From Treponema sp. (GTDB lineage Bacteria > Spirochaetota > Spirochaetia > Treponematales > Treponemataceae): a stretch of DNA of 16,467 nucleotides. The notes beneath the pieces are model-generated. The model was not told the origin of the DNA and made no database searches. It was given only the letters and a program-made list of their open reading frames with translations. Where the stretch lies: assembly GCA_012513125.1 (NCBI GenBank), contig JAAZCS010000231.1, forward strand, positions 1 to 16,467, given 5' to 3'. Below, piece by piece: positions 15,102-16,467 of the stretch; position 1 is the stretch's first letter; each line of letters starts with the position of its first letter. Position numbers and translations under genes: made by a program.

Positions 15102-15136
15102 TAGGCTATTCATAATATAAAAAAAAGAATAGCTTA
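15102..15136 (+). other. hairpin between subunits F and E
   Basis: TAGGCTATTC (15102-15111) pairs with GAATAGCTTA (15127-15136) over 10 bp with one G-U pair around an A-rich 15-base loop. It has no T-tract. The arms are almost the same as those of the tpiA terminator at 9896-9905 and 9924-9933. It may attenuate or stabilise the operon mRNA. Confidence 0.45.
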
Positions 15137-15151
15137 GAAGAGGAAGAAATA

Positions 15152-15784
15152 ATGCAGGAATTAAGATCAACCGAGATTCTGGATAAAGAGATTCAATCAG
15201 ATGCAAGAAAAAAAGCTGAAAATATATTAAAAAAAGCAGATTCGGATTGTGAAAATATTCTTTCTTCTGTTAATGAAAATCTTGATGTTGCAAAAAAAGA
15301 AAAAGAAGCTTTGTATAAAAATAAAATTAAAGCTTACAAAAATAATCAAGATGCTGCTATTCCATTGGAAAAACAAAGATTTGAAGTTCAGTTTATTCAG
15401 GATTCAATAACAAAAGAAATAAATGAGTATTTAGTTTCACTTTCGGAAGATGAAAGAATGGAACTAATAATGAAAGATTTGAATAATAAAATGTCTTTAT
15501 TAAAAGATAAGAAAGTAAATTCTTATGTTTATGGTTTTGATTTAAAAGACATATCAGCAAAATTAAAGAAAAATTTAGGTGCAAACCTTTTGAAATGTGA
15601 AAAAACAGATTTTGGAAGAATGATTGTAGAAGATGAATGCAAGCTAGAAATAAATGAAGGTGTAATTCTGGAATCAGAAGATAAACAATTTAGATTTCGC
15701 TTGACGTTGTCGGAAATAATTTCTGAAATTATGAAAAAATATAGAATGGAATTGACTGAAAGTTTATTCGGAGGAAATATATGA
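15152..15784 (+). CDS. V-type ATPase peripheral-stalk subunit E
   Basis: A 210-residue soluble protein. Residues 1 to ~85 form a charged coiled coil ([27 protein letters not shown]) that pairs with G/H. The C-terminal half is globular ([20 protein letters not shown], then [20 protein letters not shown]), which fits the E subunit's head-binding domain. The length is usual. The ATG follows GAGGAAG. The final TGA overlaps the A-subunit ATG as ATGA, so the two are probably translationally coupled, which suits a stator part and the head it binds. E sits directly before A, unlike the Thermus order, where C and F lie between them. Confidence 0.9.
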   Translation: MQELRSTEILDKEIQSDARKKAENILKKADSDCENILSSVNENLDVAKKEKEALYKNKIKAYKNNQDAAIPLEKQRFEVQFIQDSITKEINEYLVSLSEDERMELIMKDLNNKMSLLKDKKVNSYVYGFDLKDISAKLKKNLGANLLKCEKTDFGRMIVEDECKLEINEGVILESEDKQFRFRLTLSEIISEIMKKYRMELTESLFGGNI

Positions 15785-16467
15785 TTGAAGGTAAAATAAC
15801 ACGTATTTCCGGTCCTATTGTTTATGCACAGGGACTTGATTCATGTGGATTATATGATGTTGTCGCTGTAGGTGAAAAAAAACTTATCGGTGAAATTATA
15901 CGACAGAATAAAGGAAATGCGACAATTCAAGTTTACGAAGAGGATACTGGAATGTATGTTGGTGAAAAAGTTACCTGTACAGAGCGTCCATTATCTTTGC
16001 GGTTGGGGCCTGGACTTGTTGGTAATATTTATGATGGTATTCAACGTCCTTTGCAATCAATGTTTGAAGACAATGGAGTCTTTTTGTTACCTGGAAAACA
16101 GACAGAGCCGCTAGATACAGAAAAAAAATGGCATTTTGATGCATATGAAAATATTAAAACTGGTGCAACCATTTCAAAAGGAATGGCAATTGGCACTGTA
16201 AAAGAAACTGAATCAATTACTCAAACAATAATGATTTCTCCTTCCATTCGTGGAACAACTCTTAAAACTTTTAAGGGAAGTGGAGATTATACAATTGGCG
16301 AAGTTATTGGAACAACTGAGTTTGATGAAGAAATTTGTCTTTCGCAATATTGGCCTGTAAGAAAACCAAGACCTTATGCTCAGAAATTGGCTGTAACAGA
16401 ACCGTTAGTAACTGGACAAAGAGTTATCGATGTTTTCTTTCCTCTTTCAAAAGGTGGAACTGCTGCA
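15781..16467 (+). CDS. atpA: V-type ATPase catalytic subunit A, 3'-truncated by the window
   Basis: 229 residues are visible, open to the window end. The N-terminal beta-barrel ([14 protein letters not shown], about 1-70) is followed by [17 protein letters not shown] (79-95), a signature of V/A-type A subunits. The bulge domain that F-type subunits lack follows at about 110-185. The visible part ends at [15 protein letters not shown], just before the Walker A P-loop, so the catalytic site is not visible. It hydrolyses or makes ATP in the A3B3 head. The ATG overlaps the stop of E and has GGAGG seven bases upstream. Subunits B and D are expected next. Confidence 0.96.
   Translation, partial: MIEGKITRISGPIVYAQGLDSCGLYDVVAVGEKKLIGEIIRQNKGNATIQVYEEDTGMYVGEKVTCTERPLSLRLGPGLVGNIYDGIQRPLQSMFEDNGVFLLPGKQTEPLDTEKKWHFDAYENIKTGATISKGMAIGTVKETESITQTIMISPSIRGTTLKTFKGSGDYTIGEVIGTTEFDEEICLSQYWPVRKPRPYAQKLAVTEPLVTGQRVIDVFFPLSKGGTAA

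Noticed and set aside
15872..16114. 80-codon plus-strand frame inside subunit A
   Set aside because: It is out of frame with a clearly conserved atpA, whose own frame is open from 15781 to the end of the window.

Overview
The window is strongly AT-rich (about one third G+C, estimated by eye). It suggests a host-associated spirochaete, most likely Treponema or a close relative. The reasons are a bacterial V-type (V/A) ATPase operon, a phosphoglycerate kinase with a lysine-rich insert after SHLGDP, a PtsN-type EIIA, and a COG2240 pyridoxamine kinase of the anaerobe type. The genus is an inference. No tRNA, rRNA, CRISPR array or insertion sequence was seen.

Region 1 (1-3493) is accessory. It holds the 3' end of a large YD-repeat (Rhs-like) protein that ends in a Cys/His hydrolase-like domain, followed by an exported 469-residue protein of unknown family. 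Region 2 (3597-5791) holds a COG0523 metal-chaperone GTPase on the minus strand and, divergent from it, a pyridoxal/pyridoxamine kinase. A 25-bp palindrome sits just upstream of the GTPase gene. Half of that site recurs as an exact 13-mer just upstream of the exported orphan.

Region 3 (5801-9941) is glycolytic: pgk, a small gene interrupted by an in-frame TAA, an NhaC-type Na+/H+ antiporter, and tpiA. Clear intrinsic terminators follow pgk, nhaC and tpiA, so these are separate transcription units despite the classical pgk-tpiA-secG neighbourhood.

Region 4 (9994-16467) starts with secG under a good sigma-70-type promoter. A perfect hairpin and a second candidate promoter follow, then ptsN and the V-ATPase genes in the order G/H, C, I, K, F, E, A; A runs off the end. 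Spacing is tight and E and A overlap by four bases, so ptsN plus the ATPase genes look like one operon. G/H and E form the peripheral stalks, C and F the central stalk, I and K the membrane ion channel, and A the catalytic head. Subunits B and D are expected beyond the window.

Functionally, the right half couples glycolysis (pgk, tpiA), protein export (secG), PTS regulation (ptsN) and ion bioenergetics (nhaC, V-ATPase). The most novel part is the left edge, where a surface or secreted YD-repeat hydrolase candidate is paired with an exported orphan.
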